Assembly (NCBI RefSeq): GCF_900105945.1
Contig: NZ_FNSO01000004.1
Span: forward strand, 2,852,001-2,916,000
DNA: 64,000 nucleotides
Source of the DNA: Amycolatopsis tolypomycina
GTDB taxonomy: Bacteria > Actinomycetota > Actinomycetes > Mycobacteriales > Pseudonocardiaceae
Direction: 5' to 3'
The notes beneath the pieces were generated by a model. That model ran no database searches. It was given only the letters and a program-made list of their open reading frames with translations, and was not told the DNA's origin. Shown here piece by piece: positions 6,553-16,091 of this stretch. The position numbers and the translations under genes are program-made. How positions within the stretch are numbered: the first letter of the stretch is position 1; each line of letters starts with the position of its first letter.

Positions 6553-8039
6553 CGGTCGCGGTCCTCGGCAGCGGCCCGGTCGGCCAGACGGCCGCGCTCC
6601 TGCTCGCGCGCCGGGGCGTGCCGGTGGTGCTCGTCGACGAGCACGCCCGACGCGAACACGTGGGCTCCAAGGCCATCTGCCACCAGCGCGACACCCTGGA
6701 CGTCTGGGCGTGGCTCGGCGCGGGGTGCCTCACCGAAGAAGGACTGACCTGGACGACCGCGCGGACGTTCCACCGCGACCGCGAGCTGTTCGCCCACCGG
6801 CTGCCGGACGCGGGGTCCGCGCTCCCGCCCTTCGTCAACCTCTCGCAAGCCCGCGTGGAGGAGGTCCTGGACGAGCTGATCGCGCGGCAGCCGCTGATCG
6901 ACGTCCGCCGCGGCCACCGCGTCACCGGGCTGAGCCAGCCGGGCTGCGTGGTGGTCGAGTGCGCCACGGCGGACGGACCTCGCCGGATCGAAGCGGACTA
7001 CGCGATCGCGTGCACCGGCGCCCGCGGCGACGTGGTGCGCCGCGCGGTGGGGGAGCACCTGGCCGGCGTCTCGTTCGCCGACCTCTTCCTCATCTGCGAC
7101 ATCCGCGCCGACCTCCCCGGCTGGGCGGCCGAGCGGCGGTTCTTCTTCGACCCGCCGTGGAACCCCGGCCGCCAGGTGCTGATCCACCCGTGCCCCGGCT
7201 CGCGGTTCCGGATCGACTGGCAGGTGCCCGACGGCTACGACCTCGCCGCCGAGGAGGGCGGCGGGGCACTGGACCGCCGGATCCGGGCGATCATCGGCGA
7301 CCGGCCGTACGAGGTCGGGTGGCGGTCGGTCTACCGCTTCCACACCCGGCTCGTCCGCCGGATGCGGGTGGGCCGCGTGCTGCTGGCCGGCGACTGCGCG
7401 CACCTGTTCGCGCCGTTCGGCGCCCGCGGGCTGAACTCGGGGGTCGCGGACGCGGAGAACGCCGCGTGGAAGCTGGCGTCCGTGCTGCGCGGCGAAGCCG
7501 GCGAAGGGCTGCTGGACAGCTACCACGCCGAGCGGCACGCGGCGGCCGTCGAGAACGCCGAGGTGACGTCGGCGACGATGGACTTCCTGGTCCCGCAGGA
7601 CGACAAGCAGCGACGGCACCGGGCCGACGTGCTGGCCAGGGCCGCGCGGGACCCCGCCGCGCACGCGGAAGTCGACTCGGGGCGGCTGGCCGAGCCGTTC
7701 TGGTACACCGGATCGCCGCTGACCACCCCGGACCCGGCCCGCCCGTTCGCCGGCCGCCCGCCCCGCGGAGCCTTGCCGCCACCCGCGCCCGGCATCCTGC
7801 TGCCGGACGTCACGGTCGCGGGCGGCCGCCTGCGTGACCTGGCACGACAGGGATTCCTGCTGCTGACGACGCCGGGCGCGCCGGCGGCGGGCGTGCGGTC
7901 GGTGGAGATCCCGGTGGGCGGGGCACTGGGCGCGCGGCCGGGCGAAGCGTGGCTGGTCCGCCCGGACGCGTACGTCGCCGCGGTGCTCCGGGACCCGGCG
8001 GCGGCCGGCCGCGCGCTGCGGCGCGCGACCGGTGGCTGA
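6549..8039 (+). CDS. FAD-dependent aromatic monooxygenase (PheA/TfdB type)
   Basis: A 496-residue flavoprotein hydroxylase. The N-terminal Rossmann motif GSGPVGQ starts at residue 8, and the second FAD/ribityl motif is LLAGDCAHLFAPFGARGLNSG near residue 280. A C-terminal thioredoxin-like extension of the phenol hydroxylase kind follows. These enzymes use NAD(P)H and O2 to hydroxylate aromatic or polyketide-like substrates. The coupling to the MBL-fold gene and the divergent MarR regulator suggests an aromatic catabolic or detoxification unit. Substrate cannot be told. Confidence 0.87.
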   Translation: MTVAVLGSGPVGQTAALLLARRGVPVVLVDEHARREHVGSKAICHQRDTLDVWAWLGAGCLTEEGLTWTTARTFHRDRELFAHRLPDAGSALPPFVNLSQARVEEVLDELIARQPLIDVRRGHRVTGLSQPGCVVVECATADGPRRIEADYAIACTGARGDVVRRAVGEHLAGVSFADLFLICDIRADLPGWAAERRFFFDPPWNPGRQVLIHPCPGSRFRIDWQVPDGYDLAAEEGGGALDRRIRAIIGDRPYEVGWRSVYRFHTRLVRRMRVGRVLLAGDCAHLFAPFGARGLNSGVADAENAAWKLASVLRGEAGEGLLDSYHAERHAAAVENAEVTSATMDFLVPQDDKQRRHRADVLARAARDPAAHAEVDSGRLAEPFWYTGSPLTTPDPARPFAGRPPRGALPPPAPGILLPDVTVAGGRLRDLARQGFLLLTTPGAPAAGVRSVEIPVGGALGARPGEAWLVRPDAYVAAVLRDPAAAGRALRRATGG

Positions 8040-8103
8040 CCGGCCACAGTGGACGGACGGCTAGTGCCGCGCGTCCGAGGTCCGTCGACAGCGGCCGGGC
8101 GAT

Positions 8104-8188
8104 GCGCCCCAATGTGGCGTTCGGTGCGTCAGACGCACCCAATGTGGCGTTCGGTGCGTCAGACGCAACCAACGCCACATTGGGGCGC
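8104..8188. repeat. Complex gene-end hairpin repeat (CCCAATGTGGCGTTCGG family), copy 1
   Basis: GCGCCCCAATGTGGCGTT (8104-8121) is the exact reverse complement of 8171-8188. Between them a unit with GTGCGTCAGACGCA is repeated in tandem (8108-8137 and 8138-8167). It lies between convergent genes, where it can act as a two-way terminator. A sister copy is at 53073-53161. Confidence 0.85.
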
Positions 8189-8243
8189 TCGGGTCACACG
8201 GCTTCGGCCACGCCGGACGGCAAACGACTTGCGACGCGCGACG

Positions 8244-9245
8244 CTAGGGCACCCGGGTCGACTCGCGGACCACCAAGGACGTCGGGACGATCAGCGGCTC
8301 GTCCGGCGGCGGGGCGCCGGCCAGGCGGTCCAGCAGCAGCCCGGCCGCCGTCTCGCCCATCTGCCGCAGCGGCTGGTGGATCGTGGTGAGCGGGGGCTGG
8401 GTGTGCGCGGCGAGCGGGATGTCGTCGAAGCCGACGACGGCGACGTCGCCGGGGACCGTGCGGCCGGCTCGGCGCAGCCCGGCCAGCACGCCCGCCGCCG
8501 TGAGGTCGTTGTGCGCGAAGACCGCGTCGAACTCCGGGCCCGTTTCGAGGAGTTGGAGGATCGCCGCCTCACCGCTTTCGCTCGTGAAGTCGCCTTCGAT
8601 GATGAGGCGCGGGTCGAGGGTCAGGCCCGCGTCGAGGACGACCTCGTTGAAGCCGTTGAGGCGGTCGGCGGTGCAGCCGAAGCCGTGCGGCCCGGTGACG
8701 GTGGCGAGCCGGGTGCGGCCGGTGTCCAGCAGGTGTCGGGCCGCGGCCGCGCCGCCGTGGCGGTTGTCCGTGCCCACCGACGGGAACGCCGGGCGGCGGC
8801 CGCGGTCGTCGATCACCACGACCGGCAGCCCCGAGTCGTGCAGCACGCGCAGGTGGCGCACGGCGTCCGGCGGTTCCACCAGCAGCAGCCCGTCGAACGC
8901 CTTCGCCGACACCTGGCGGGAGAACTCGCCGAGGGAGTCGGCGCCGCGGTTGGTGGTGGACAGCAGCAGGCCGTAGCCCTTCGACTCCACGACGTCGGCG
9001 ACGCCCTGCAGCACCTCGCCCATCCACGGCCAGGTCAGGCCCGGCACGAGCATCCCGACCGTGCGCGTCACGCCGCGGGCCAGCCCGACCGCGCCGGCGC
9101 TGGGGATGTACCCGGTCGCGGCGATCACCTCGCGCACCCGGATCGCGGTCGCGGCGTCGACGTCGGCCTTGTTGTTGAGCACCCGCGACACGGTCGTCTT
9201 GCTCACCCGCGCGCGGCGGGCGACCTCGGCGATCGTGACGCGCAT
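8244..9245 (-). CDS. LacI family transcriptional regulator
   Basis: A 333-residue repressor. The N-terminal LacI helix-turn-helix is TIAEVARRARVSKTTVSRVL (residues 4-23) with hinge near residue 50, followed by a periplasmic-binding-protein-like effector domain ending in the usual PPLTTIHQPLRQMG segment. The ATG at 9245 is chosen because it opens directly on the HTH; the frame continues upstream only as antisense. It is divergent from the TauE/SafE permease and may control it and the molybdenum hydroxylase genes behind it. Ligand unknown. Confidence 0.92.
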   Translation of the reverse strand: MRVTIAEVARRARVSKTTVSRVLNNKADVDAATAIRVREVIAATGYIPSAGAVGLARGVTRTVGMLVPGLTWPWMGEVLQGVADVVESKGYGLLLSTTNRGADSLGEFSRQVSAKAFDGLLLVEPPDAVRHLRVLHDSGLPVVVIDDRGRRPAFPSVGTDNRHGGAAAARHLLDTGRTRLATVTGPHGFGCTADRLNGFNEVVLDAGLTLDPRLIIEGDFTSESGEAAILQLLETGPEFDAVFAHNDLTAAGVLAGLRRAGRTVPGDVAVVGFDDIPLAAHTQPPLTTIHQPLRQMGETAAGLLLDRLAGAPPPDEPLIVPTSLVVRESTRVP

Positions 9246-9372
9246 CCGTCCTCCCGAGCGCGGGGTGGCGAGCCCTGTGGTGTCAAGGTACTCGCCCGCG
9301 GGCCCGCCGCGAGCCGTCCGAGATCGATCAAGTGCGGACGACATCCGCGCCGCCGCCCGCTCCGGTCCGATG

Positions 9373-9402
9373 TGGACAATGCAGTCGTATAACGGCCTAT
9401 AC
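9373..9402 (+). promoter_or_regulatory. Promoter with overlapping dyad upstream of the permease
   Basis: TGGACA (9373-9378), an 18-base spacer and CTATAC (9397-9402) resemble a housekeeping promoter. GTATA (9387-9391) and TATAC (9398-9402) form an inverted repeat overlapping the -10 element, a natural place for LacI-type repression. Both readings are pattern-based. Confidence 0.4.
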
Positions 9403-9443
9403 CCGCCGGCGAGGCTGCGCGGCCGGCGTGGTGAGATGACAAC

Positions 9444-10199
9444 GTGATCATCGACCCGTGGGTGCTGCTCCTGCTCGTGCTGGCCGGCGTCGGCGCCGGC
9501 CTGACCGGGGCCACCGCCGGGCTCGCGTCGCTGGTGTCCTACCCGGCCCTGCTCGCCGCGGGACTGCCGCCGGTGACCGCGAACGTCACCAACACCGTCG
9601 CCATGCTGGGCACCACCGCAGGCGCCGCGGCCGGGGCCCGGCCCGAGCTGGCCGGGCAGCGGCGCCGGCTCGTCCCGCTGTGCGCCATCACCACCGTCGG
9701 CGGCGCGTGCGGCGGCTTCGTGCTGCTGCTGACGCCGTCCGACGCGTTCACCGTCATCGTGCCGTGGCTGATCGGCGGGGCGTCGCTGGTGCTGATGGCC
9801 GGGCCGCGGCTGCGCCGGCTGGCCGAAGGCGCCGAGCACCACGGCCTCGGCCCGGCGACCGGCGTGGTCGCGTTCCTGATCGGCGTCTACGGCGGCTACT
9901 TCGGCGCCGCCGCGGGCGTGCTCATGCTCGCGCTGCTGGTCACCGTCTGGAGCCAGCCGCTGGCCCGGACGAACGCGGCGAAGAACCTGGTCACCGGCTC
10001 GGCGAACCTTCTCGCCGCGATCGTCTTCTCGGTCACCGGGAAGGTCGTGTGGCCGGCCGCGCTCGCGGTCTGCCTCGGCTCGCTCGGCGGTTCGTGGCTG
10101 GGGTCCGCGCTCGTGCGGCGGCTGCCGGCGACGCCGCTGCGCATCGGGATCGGGTTGGGCGGACTGGGCCTGGCGGTCGTCCTCGGCCTGCGGGCATGA
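9444..10199 (+). CDS. TauE/SafE family membrane permease
   Basis: A 251-residue protein of about eight hydrophobic helices. It has the family's duplicated pattern: GATAGLASLVSYPALLAAGLPPVTANVTNT near the N terminus and GVYGGYFGAAAGVL in the middle, followed by NAAKNLVTG. TauE/SafE proteins export sulfite or organosulfur anions. The start is GTG 9444. It ends 31 bases before the molybdenum hydroxylase large subunit and is likely co-transcribed. A role in moving the hydroxylase substrate or product is possible but unproven. Confidence 0.85.
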   Translation: MIIDPWVLLLLVLAGVGAGLTGATAGLASLVSYPALLAAGLPPVTANVTNTVAMLGTTAGAAAGARPELAGQRRRLVPLCAITTVGGACGGFVLLLTPSDAFTVIVPWLIGGASLVLMAGPRLRRLAEGAEHHGLGPATGVVAFLIGVYGGYFGAAAGVLMLALLVTVWSQPLARTNAAKNLVTGSANLLAAIVFSVTGKVVWPAALAVCLGSLGGSWLGSALVRRLPATPLRIGIGLGGLGLAVVLGLRA

Positions 10200-10230
10200 T
10201 CGGCGGGGTATTCGGCGAGCAGGAGACCAG

Positions 10231-12495
10231 ATGAGCATTGTCGGGACCAGGGTGGTCCGCCGGGAAGACCGGAACCTGATCACCGCGGGCGGCACCTACG
10301 TGGACGACTTGCGGTCGGAAGCGCTTTCCGGTGCCGCGCACGCGGTTTTCGTGCGAAGTCCGATCGCGCACGCGCGGATCGGCGGCATCGACGTGAGCGC
10401 GGCGAAGGAGGCGCCGGGCGTGCTCGGCGTGTTCACCGCCGCGGACCTCGGGCTCGACCCGCGCCCGTCGGGGCCGGTGCCGGAACCGTGGCTGGCCGGC
10501 GAGGTGGTGCGCTACGTCGGCGAACCGGTCGCGCTCGTCGTCACCGAAGAGCGCTACCAGCTGGCCGACGCCGCCGAGCTGGTCGACGTCGACTACGAGC
10601 CCCTCGAAGCCGTCGCGACGATCGACGCCGCACTGGCCGGTGAGACGCTGCTGTTCCCCGACCACGGCAGCAACATCGTGCAGGCCAAGGGGGCGGCGGA
10701 GTTCGACGACGCGATCTTCGAAGACTGCGAAGTCGTCGTCAGCACGACCATCCTCAACCAGCGCGTCGCGCCCGCGCCGCTCGAAGTGCGCGGCGCCGCC
10801 TGCGTGTGGGGCGAGGACGGCAGGCTCACGGCCTGGCTTTCCACCCAGAACGCCCAGATGGCGCGCGGCCAGCTGGCGGGGGCCCTCGGTGTCGGCGAAG
10901 AGTCGGTGCGGGTGATCGCGCCGGACGTCGGCGGCGGGTTCGGCGCGAAGATCGGCGCGGACCCCGAGGCGACCGTGCTCGGCTGGGCCGCCAAGCAGCT
11001 CGGCCGGGGCGTGCGCTGGGTCGAGTCGCGCAGCGAGAACCTCACGGCGATGACGCACGGCCGGGCGCAGCAGAACACCGTGACCATCGGCGGGAAGCGC
11101 GACGGCACGGTGCTGGCGTACCGCCTCGACGTCGTCCAGGACGCCGGTGCGTACCCGCGGATGCTGCTGCTGCCGACGCTGACCGAGCTGATGGCCGTCG
11201 GCGTCTACCGGTTCCCCAAGGTCGAGACGCGCAGCCGCGCGGTCGTCACCACCACGACGCCGATCGGGGCCTACCGCGGCGCCGGCCGCCCCGAGGCGAC
11301 GGCCGCCGTCGAACGGGCGATGGACCGCTTCGCCGCCGAGATCGGGCTGGACCCGGCCGAGGTCCGCCGGGTCAACTTCATCCGGCCGGAGGAGTTCCCG
11401 TACCAGACGCCGACCGGCGCGGTCTACGACACGGGCGAGTACGCGACGGCGCTGGACAAGGTCCTGGCCGCCGCCGGGTACGCCGAACTGCGCGCCGAGC
11501 AGCAGCGGCGGCGGGCCGCGGGCGACCCGGTCGAGCTGGGCCTGGGCATCGCCTCCTACGTCGAGATCACCGGCGGCGACGGCGCCGGCGAGAGCGGCCG
11601 CGTCGACGTCCACCCGGACGGCTCGGTCGTCGCCTGGACCGGCAGCTCGCCGCACGGGCAGGGCCTCGGCACGTCGCTGGCGATGCTGCTGGCCGACCGG
11701 CTCGGCGTGCCGCTGGACAAGATCACCGTCCGGCACGGCGACACCGACGAGGTGCCGCAGGCGGTCGGCACGTTCGGCTCCCGGTCGCTGCAGCTGGGCG
11801 GCTCGGCGATCCGGCAGGCGGCCGACGAGGTCGTCGCGCAGGCCCGGGAACTGGCCGCGGAACTGCTGGAAGCCGCGCCGGACGACCTCGAGCTGGACGT
11901 CGAGCGCGGCGTCTGGCAGGTCCGCGGCGCGCCGTCGAGCACGGTGCTGAGCTGGGCGCAGGCCGCCGAGCGGGCCGCCGGGGGCAAGCTGTCGGCCGAC
12001 GTCTGGTTCGGTGACGGGAAGCCGACCTTCCCCTTCGGCGCGCACCTCGCGGTGGTCGAGGTCGACACCGAGACCGGCAAGGTCGAGCTGCGCCGGATCG
12101 TCGCCGTCGACGACGCCGGCCCGATCGTCAACCCGCTGACCTTCCGCGGCCAGCGCCACGGCGGGCTTGGCCAGGGCGCGGCGCAGGCCCTGATGGAAGT
12201 CGTCACCTACGACGACGACGGCAACCCGACGACCGCGACGCTGGCGGACTACTCGTTCGTCACCGCCGCCGAGCTGCCGGACTTCGAGCTGGTCGACATG
12301 GCGACCCCGACCGACCGCAACCTGCTGGGGGTCAAGGGGATCGGCGAGGCGGCGACGATCGGCTCGACGCCGGCGGTGCACAACGCGGTGGTGGACGCCC
12401 TGTCCGCCCGCGGCGTGCACCACCTGGACATGCCCACCACGCCGATCCGCGTCTGGGCCGCACTTGAAGAAGCTCGGAAGGGAAGCGCGCAGTGA
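10231..12495 (+). CDS. Molybdenum hydroxylase large subunit, form II CO-dehydrogenase-like
   Basis: A 754-residue Mo-pterin subunit of the xanthine oxidase/CO dehydrogenase family. The active-site loop reads AYRGAGR (residues 347-353), the form II signature, not the CO-oxidising AYXCSFR of true form I CoxL. The conserved catalytic Glu is in KGIGEA near the C terminus. Form II enzymes probably oxidise other small aldehydes or heterocycles. AGGAG lies shortly upstream of the ATG. The stop overlaps the small-subunit GTG by four bases. The order is large-small-medium, unlike the usual orders. Confidence 0.88.
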   Translation: MSIVGTRVVRREDRNLITAGGTYVDDLRSEALSGAAHAVFVRSPIAHARIGGIDVSAAKEAPGVLGVFTAADLGLDPRPSGPVPEPWLAGEVVRYVGEPVALVVTEERYQLADAAELVDVDYEPLEAVATIDAALAGETLLFPDHGSNIVQAKGAAEFDDAIFEDCEVVVSTTILNQRVAPAPLEVRGAACVWGEDGRLTAWLSTQNAQMARGQLAGALGVGEESVRVIAPDVGGGFGAKIGADPEATVLGWAAKQLGRGVRWVESRSENLTAMTHGRAQQNTVTIGGKRDGTVLAYRLDVVQDAGAYPRMLLLPTLTELMAVGVYRFPKVETRSRAVVTTTTPIGAYRGAGRPEATAAVERAMDRFAAEIGLDPAEVRRVNFIRPEEFPYQTPTGAVYDTGEYATALDKVLAAAGYAELRAEQQRRRAAGDPVELGLGIASYVEITGGDGAGESGRVDVHPDGSVVAWTGSSPHGQGLGTSLAMLLADRLGVPLDKITVRHGDTDEVPQAVGTFGSRSLQLGGSAIRQAADEVVAQARELAAELLEAAPDDLELDVERGVWQVRGAPSSTVLSWAQAAERAAGGKLSADVWFGDGKPTFPFGAHLAVVEVDTETGKVELRRIVAVDDAGPIVNPLTFRGQRHGGLGQGAAQALMEVVTYDDDGNPTTATLADYSFVTAAELPDFELVDMATPTDRNLLGVKGIGEAATIGSTPAVHNAVVDALSARGVHHLDMPTTPIRVWAALEEARKGSAQ

Positions 12496-12962
12496 AGGTC
12501 TCGATCGAGGTCAACGGACGGCCGGTGGCCGAGGAGGTGCCGGACCGGACGCTGCTGGTGCACTTCCTGCGCGACACGGCCGGGCTGACCGCCACGAACA
12601 TCGGCTGCGACACGACGTCCTGCGGCGCCTGCACGGTGCTGCTCGACGGCGAGTCGGTCAAGTCGTGCACGGTACTGGCCGCGCAGGTCGACGGCCACGC
12701 CGTCACGACGGTCGAAGGACTGTCCGCTTCGGACGGATCGTTGCACCCGGTGCAGCGGGCCTTCCAGGAGCAGCACGGCCTGCAGTGCGGGTTCTGCACG
12801 CCGGGCATGATCATGGCGTCGGTTTCGCTGCTGGCCGACAACCCGAAGCCGACGCGCGACGAGGTCCGCGCCAGGCTCGAGGGCAACCTGTGCCGCTGCA
12901 CGGGGTACCACAACATCGTCAGCGCCGTGATCGACGCGTCCGGGCAGGAGGTGGACCGGTGA
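12492..12962 (+). CDS. Molybdenum hydroxylase small [2Fe-2S] subunit
   Basis: A 156-residue electron-transfer subunit with both iron-sulfur clusters visible. C39, C44, C47 and C59 form the plant-ferredoxin-type site ([14 protein letters not shown]). C99, C102, C134 and C136 form the helical site (QCGFCTPGM and CRCTGYHNI). It passes electrons from the Mo centre to FAD. Its GTG start overlaps the preceding stop, and its stop overlaps the next start, so the three subunits are translationally coupled. Confidence 0.93.
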   Translation: MKVSIEVNGRPVAEEVPDRTLLVHFLRDTAGLTATNIGCDTTSCGACTVLLDGESVKSCTVLAAQVDGHAVTTVEGLSASDGSLHPVQRAFQEQHGLQCGFCTPGMIMASVSLLADNPKPTRDEVRARLEGNLCRCTGYHNIVSAVIDASGQEVDR

Positions 12963-13771
12963 TCCCGGCTTCGTTCGAGTACCTTCGTGCGTCCACAGTG
13001 GACGAAGCGCTTTCGCTGCTCGCCGCGCACGGCGACGACGCGAAGGTGCTGGCGGGCGGGCATTCCCTGCTGCCGCTGATGAAGCTGCGCCTGGCCGCCC
13101 CGGAGTACCTGGTGGACATCGGCCCGCTCGACGAGCTGCGGTACGTCCGCCTGGAGGGCGACGAGGTCGTCATCGGCGCGTTGTCGCGCTACAGCGCGCT
13201 GGTGCAGGACCCCGTGCTGCTGGAGCACGCGCCCCTGCTGGCGCACGTGTCCGGCGAGGTGGGCGACCGCCAGGTCCGCCACCGCGGCACGATCGGCGGC
13301 TCGCTGGTCCACGCGGACGCGGCGGCCGACCTGCCGGCGGCGATCCTGGCCTCCGACGCGGTCCTGGTGGCCCGGGGGCCGTCGGGGGAGCGCCGCATCC
13401 CCGCGGCGGAGTTCTTCCTCGGCCCGTTCACGACGCCGTTGGAGCCGGCGGAGCTGCTGACGGAGATCCGCGTCCCGGCCCAGACGGGCCAGGGCTGGGG
13501 GTACCAGAAGTTCACCCGCCGCGCGATCGACTGGGCGATGGTCGGCGTGACGGTCGCCGGCGGCCGCGTCGGCCTGGTGAACATGGGCGGAGTACCGCTG
13601 CGCGCCACGGCCACGGAGGAGGCGCTGGCGGCAGGGGCGTCGATCGAGGAAGCGGCGGGGCTGGCGGCGTCGGGGACGAACCCGCCGGACGAGCCCCACG
13701 CCACGGCGGAGTACCGCCGTCACCTGGCCCGCGTGCTGACCCGGCGGGCGTTGACGCAGGCTCGCGGTTGA
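12959..13771 (+). CDS. Molybdenum hydroxylase medium FAD-binding subunit
   Basis: A 270-residue FAD subunit of the CoxM/XdhB type. The FAD-contacting loops AGGHSLLP (residues 36-43) and TIGGS are present, followed by the C-terminal CODH flavoprotein domain. The GTG at 12959 overlaps the small-subunit stop. A strong hairpin terminator follows at 13778, closing the operon. With the other two subunits this makes a complete cytoplasmic heterotrimer; no maturation factor (CoxF/XdhC type) is encoded nearby. Confidence 0.92.
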   Translation: MIPASFEYLRASTVDEALSLLAAHGDDAKVLAGGHSLLPLMKLRLAAPEYLVDIGPLDELRYVRLEGDEVVIGALSRYSALVQDPVLLEHAPLLAHVSGEVGDRQVRHRGTIGGSLVHADAAADLPAAILASDAVLVARGPSGERRIPAAEFFLGPFTTPLEPAELLTEIRVPAQTGQGWGYQKFTRRAIDWAMVGVTVAGGRVGLVNMGGVPLRATATEEALAAGASIEEAAGLAASGTNPPDEPHATAEYRRHLARVLTRRALTQARG

Positions 13772-13777
13772 CTCCGA

Positions 13778-13801
13778 GGGGGCGGCATTCGTGCCGCCCC
13801 C
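13778..13801 (+). terminator. Intrinsic-type terminator of the molybdenum hydroxylase operon
   Basis: GGGGGCGGCA (13778-13787) pairs perfectly with TGCCGCCCCC (13792-13801) over a stable TTCG tetraloop, seven bases after the stop codon. Confidence 0.8.
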
Positions 13802-13862
13802 TTGATCGCGACGGCCGATTCCCGCCAGCGCGGGGTCCCTTGTGGACGGCAGGATCGACGGC

Positions 13863-14534
13863 GTGAAAACTGTTGCGCACACGGCCATCGAGCCGGGAAT
13901 CCTCTACTTCGGCACCCCGGTGGTCCTGATTTCCAGCACCAATGAGGACGGCACGGCGAACCTGGCCCCGATGTCGTCGGCGTTCTGGCTCGGCTGGCGG
14001 GCCGTTCTCGGTCTGGGGGTCCGGTCCCGGACGGCGCAGAACCTGTCCCGCACCGGCGAAGGCGTGTTGAACCTGCCTGCGGAGTCACTGGCCCCGGCGG
14101 TCGACCGGCTGGCGCTGACGACGGGCTCGGACCCGGTGCCCGAGGGGAAGCGCTCGCGCGGGTACTTCCACGTGGCGGACAAGTTCGGCCGGGCCGGGTT
14201 GACGCCGGTGGAGTCGTCGACGGTGGCCCCACCTCGGGTGGCGGAGTGCCCGGTGGCGATGGAGGTGGTCGTCGAGCGGGAGCACCCGGTGGGGGACGAC
14301 GGGGGCGTGGTGGCGTTCGAGGTCCGGGTCCAGCGGGTGTACGTGCACCCGTCGATCCGGATGCCGGGCAGCGAGGACCGTATCGACCCGGACGCCTGGC
14401 GGCCGTTGATCATGAGTTTCCAGAAGTTCTACGGGCTGTCTTCGCAGGTGCATCCGTCGGCGTTGGCGGGGATCCCGGAGCGGCTCTACCGGGGGCCGGA
14501 TATCGAACGGGCTCGGCGGGTGGCCGGGGTCTGA
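13863..14534 (+). CDS. Flavin reductase-like (FMN-binding split barrel) protein
   Basis: A protein of 223 residues. The split-barrel flavin reductase pattern appears as GTPVVLISSTNEDGTANLAPMSSAFW and later TAQNLSRTGEGVLNLP. Such proteins bind FMN and reduce it for two-component monooxygenases, or act as oxidoreductases in their own right. The GTG at 13863 is chosen over the in-frame GTG at 13842 because AGGATC lies near it and the homologous region starts there; either is possible. It stands alone after a terminator. Confidence 0.8.
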   Translation: MKTVAHTAIEPGILYFGTPVVLISSTNEDGTANLAPMSSAFWLGWRAVLGLGVRSRTAQNLSRTGEGVLNLPAESLAPAVDRLALTTGSDPVPEGKRSRGYFHVADKFGRAGLTPVESSTVAPPRVAECPVAMEVVVEREHPVGDDGGVVAFEVRVQRVYVHPSIRMPGSEDRIDPDAWRPLIMSFQKFYGLSSQVHPSALAGIPERLYRGPDIERARRVAGV

Positions 14535-14729
14535 CGCTCTTTACCTTGTGTTCTCACCTTTTCGTGTGATGTTTCGAGGCCGACGGCGGTGCGGCACCCC
14601 ACGCGGGCCGGCGAACGCGTCCCGTTTGCCCGCCTGATCCAGGCCGCCGTGGTCTTTCGGGCATCCGGGTGGCGGCGCCGACGCCCATCCCCGCCGCACT
14701 GCTAATCTTCCTCTCGGAACTTGCTTGAA

Positions 14730-14743
14730 GGTTTGATGAAACC
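14730..14743 (+). promoter_or_regulatory. Inverted repeat in the leader of the type VII effector operon
   Basis: GGTTT-GATG-AAACC is a perfect dyad just upstream of the GAGGGGA ribosome binding site and the ATG at 14752. It could be an operator or a small translation-control hairpin. The remaining 14535-14729 stretch shows nothing clear. Confidence 0.3.
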
Positions 14744-14751
14744 GAGGGGAA

Positions 14752-15594
14752 ATGGCGGAGCGGTTCGAGTTCGTCCTCGAGGTCTTCGAAGCGCTCGTCG
14801 TCGGGCGGGCGACCGGGGGCGATGTCCGGCGGTACCCGCTGCGGGCCGGGAACCTGCCCGCCGATCCCGTGCGTTTCGTCACCGTGGCGCGGCAGGTCTA
14901 CGACGCCCTCGAAGAACGGCGGCTGTCCGTCTCCGGTGAGCTGCACCCGGGCGTGCGGACCGCGTTCGAGCTGCTCGCCGAACCGCGGATCTCCGTCGCC
15001 GTCAGCGGGATCGACGGGCTGGGGGCCGATGTCGCCGTGCTCGTCGTCAGCGACGGGGCGCAGGCACTCGGCATCACCCAGGCCCCGGACACCGATGACC
15101 TGCTGTTCTCGCTGTTCGCCGACGAAGACCTCGTCGAGGTCGTCACCGGGGTGCTGCCGCCTGCCCCCGCCGCCACCACCGGGAAGCACGTCGTGCACCG
15201 GGCGGCCGGGCGTGAGGTGTCCGCCATGACCGCGAAGCGGATCGCCGACGCCGAGTTCGACGAAGAAGAGACCGACGCCTTCGGGATGATCGAGGTCAAG
15301 GCCGTCGTGCGGCCCGGGCGGCGGCCGCCGGCTCCGAAACCCGCCGATGTCGCCGTCCTCGAACGGGTGCTCGCCGAACCCCGGCTGGGAGGCGGGCACA
15401 TCGCCGTCAGTGCCCAGGGACGGCGCGGGGAACGGCTGGCCGGTGAGCCGCTGAGCTGGCTCGACACCGCCGACGGCCGGTACCTCGTGCACACCCGGAC
15501 CGGCGACGCCGGGGAACTCACCGCGGAATACGTGCCGGCCGGGCGGGCCGATCTCGCGCGCGCCATCCGCGACGCGATCGCGGCTGTCTACTGA
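14752..15594 (+). CDS. EspG-like type VII secretion chaperone
   Basis: A 280-residue cytoplasmic protein resembling the ESX secretion-associated EspG family, which binds PE-PPE/WXG-type effector pairs before export. The alternating strand-helix pattern, the early LEVFEALVVGR segment and the C-terminal DLARAIRDAIAA helix fit that fold, but there is no catalytic motif to confirm it. GAGGGGA precedes the ATG. It leads an operon of six closely spaced genes ending in an Rhs toxin, so it is most likely the dedicated chaperone for that export set. Confidence 0.7.
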   Translation: MAERFEFVLEVFEALVVGRATGGDVRRYPLRAGNLPADPVRFVTVARQVYDALEERRLSVSGELHPGVRTAFELLAEPRISVAVSGIDGLGADVAVLVVSDGAQALGITQAPDTDDLLFSLFADEDLVEVVTGVLPPAPAATTGKHVVHRAAGREVSAMTAKRIADAEFDEEETDAFGMIEVKAVVRPGRRPPAPKPADVAVLERVLAEPRLGGGHIAVSAQGRRGERLAGEPLSWLDTADGRYLVHTRTGDAGELTAEYVPAGRADLARAIRDAIAAVY

Positions 15595-15609
15595 TCGGGG
15601 GACTGACTG

Positions 15610-16083
15610 ATGACGACGGAAGAGACCGCCGCCGCGGCGGCCCAGGCCATCCAGGCCACCATGCAGCTGCAGGCCGCCGCCACGCCCGAGGCCAAGACGA
15701 TGGCCGCGGTGCGCGTCGGCCTCGCCGGGGCGCAGCTGAAGCGGCTCGCGCAGACCGGTGGCTTCGCGGTCGACGACACCACCGGCAACCAGCTGATCGA
15801 GGCGCTCGAAGGCGTGCTGGAGTCGCTCGAGCAGCGCTGGGCGAACCTGCAGCGGCTGCACGACGCGCCCGCGATGAGCCGCACCGCCACCGGGCAGTGG
15901 GTCTCCGCGCACATGGTCAGCACCGCCGCCGACGACGCCGGGCTGCTCACGCAGCTGCAGGCCGCGCGGCAGGAGTTCCCGACCTACATCGAGGCCATCA
16001 AGCTGGCGAAGAAGAACTACAAATCCCGGGAAGAGGACACGCGGAAGACGCTGACCTCGCTCCCGACCGCCGACCAGAGCTGA
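15610..16083 (+). CDS. Helical hypothetical protein of the type VII effector operon
   Basis: A 157-residue, alanine- and glutamine-rich, almost wholly helical protein with no signal peptide or membrane segment. It lies 15 bases after the EspG-like gene. Its repeated A-x-x-Q-L heptads suggest a coiled-coil partner for the neighbouring WXG or EspC-like proteins. I do not recognise a named family. Its position is the only functional clue. Confidence 0.75.
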   Translation: MTTEETAAAAAQAIQATMQLQAAATPEAKTMAAVRVGLAGAQLKRLAQTGGFAVDDTTGNQLIEALEGVLESLEQRWANLQRLHDAPAMSRTATGQWVSAHMVSTAADDAGLLTQLQAARQEFPTYIEAIKLAKKNYKSREEDTRKTLTSLPTADQS

Positions 16084-16091
16084 GGGAGACC

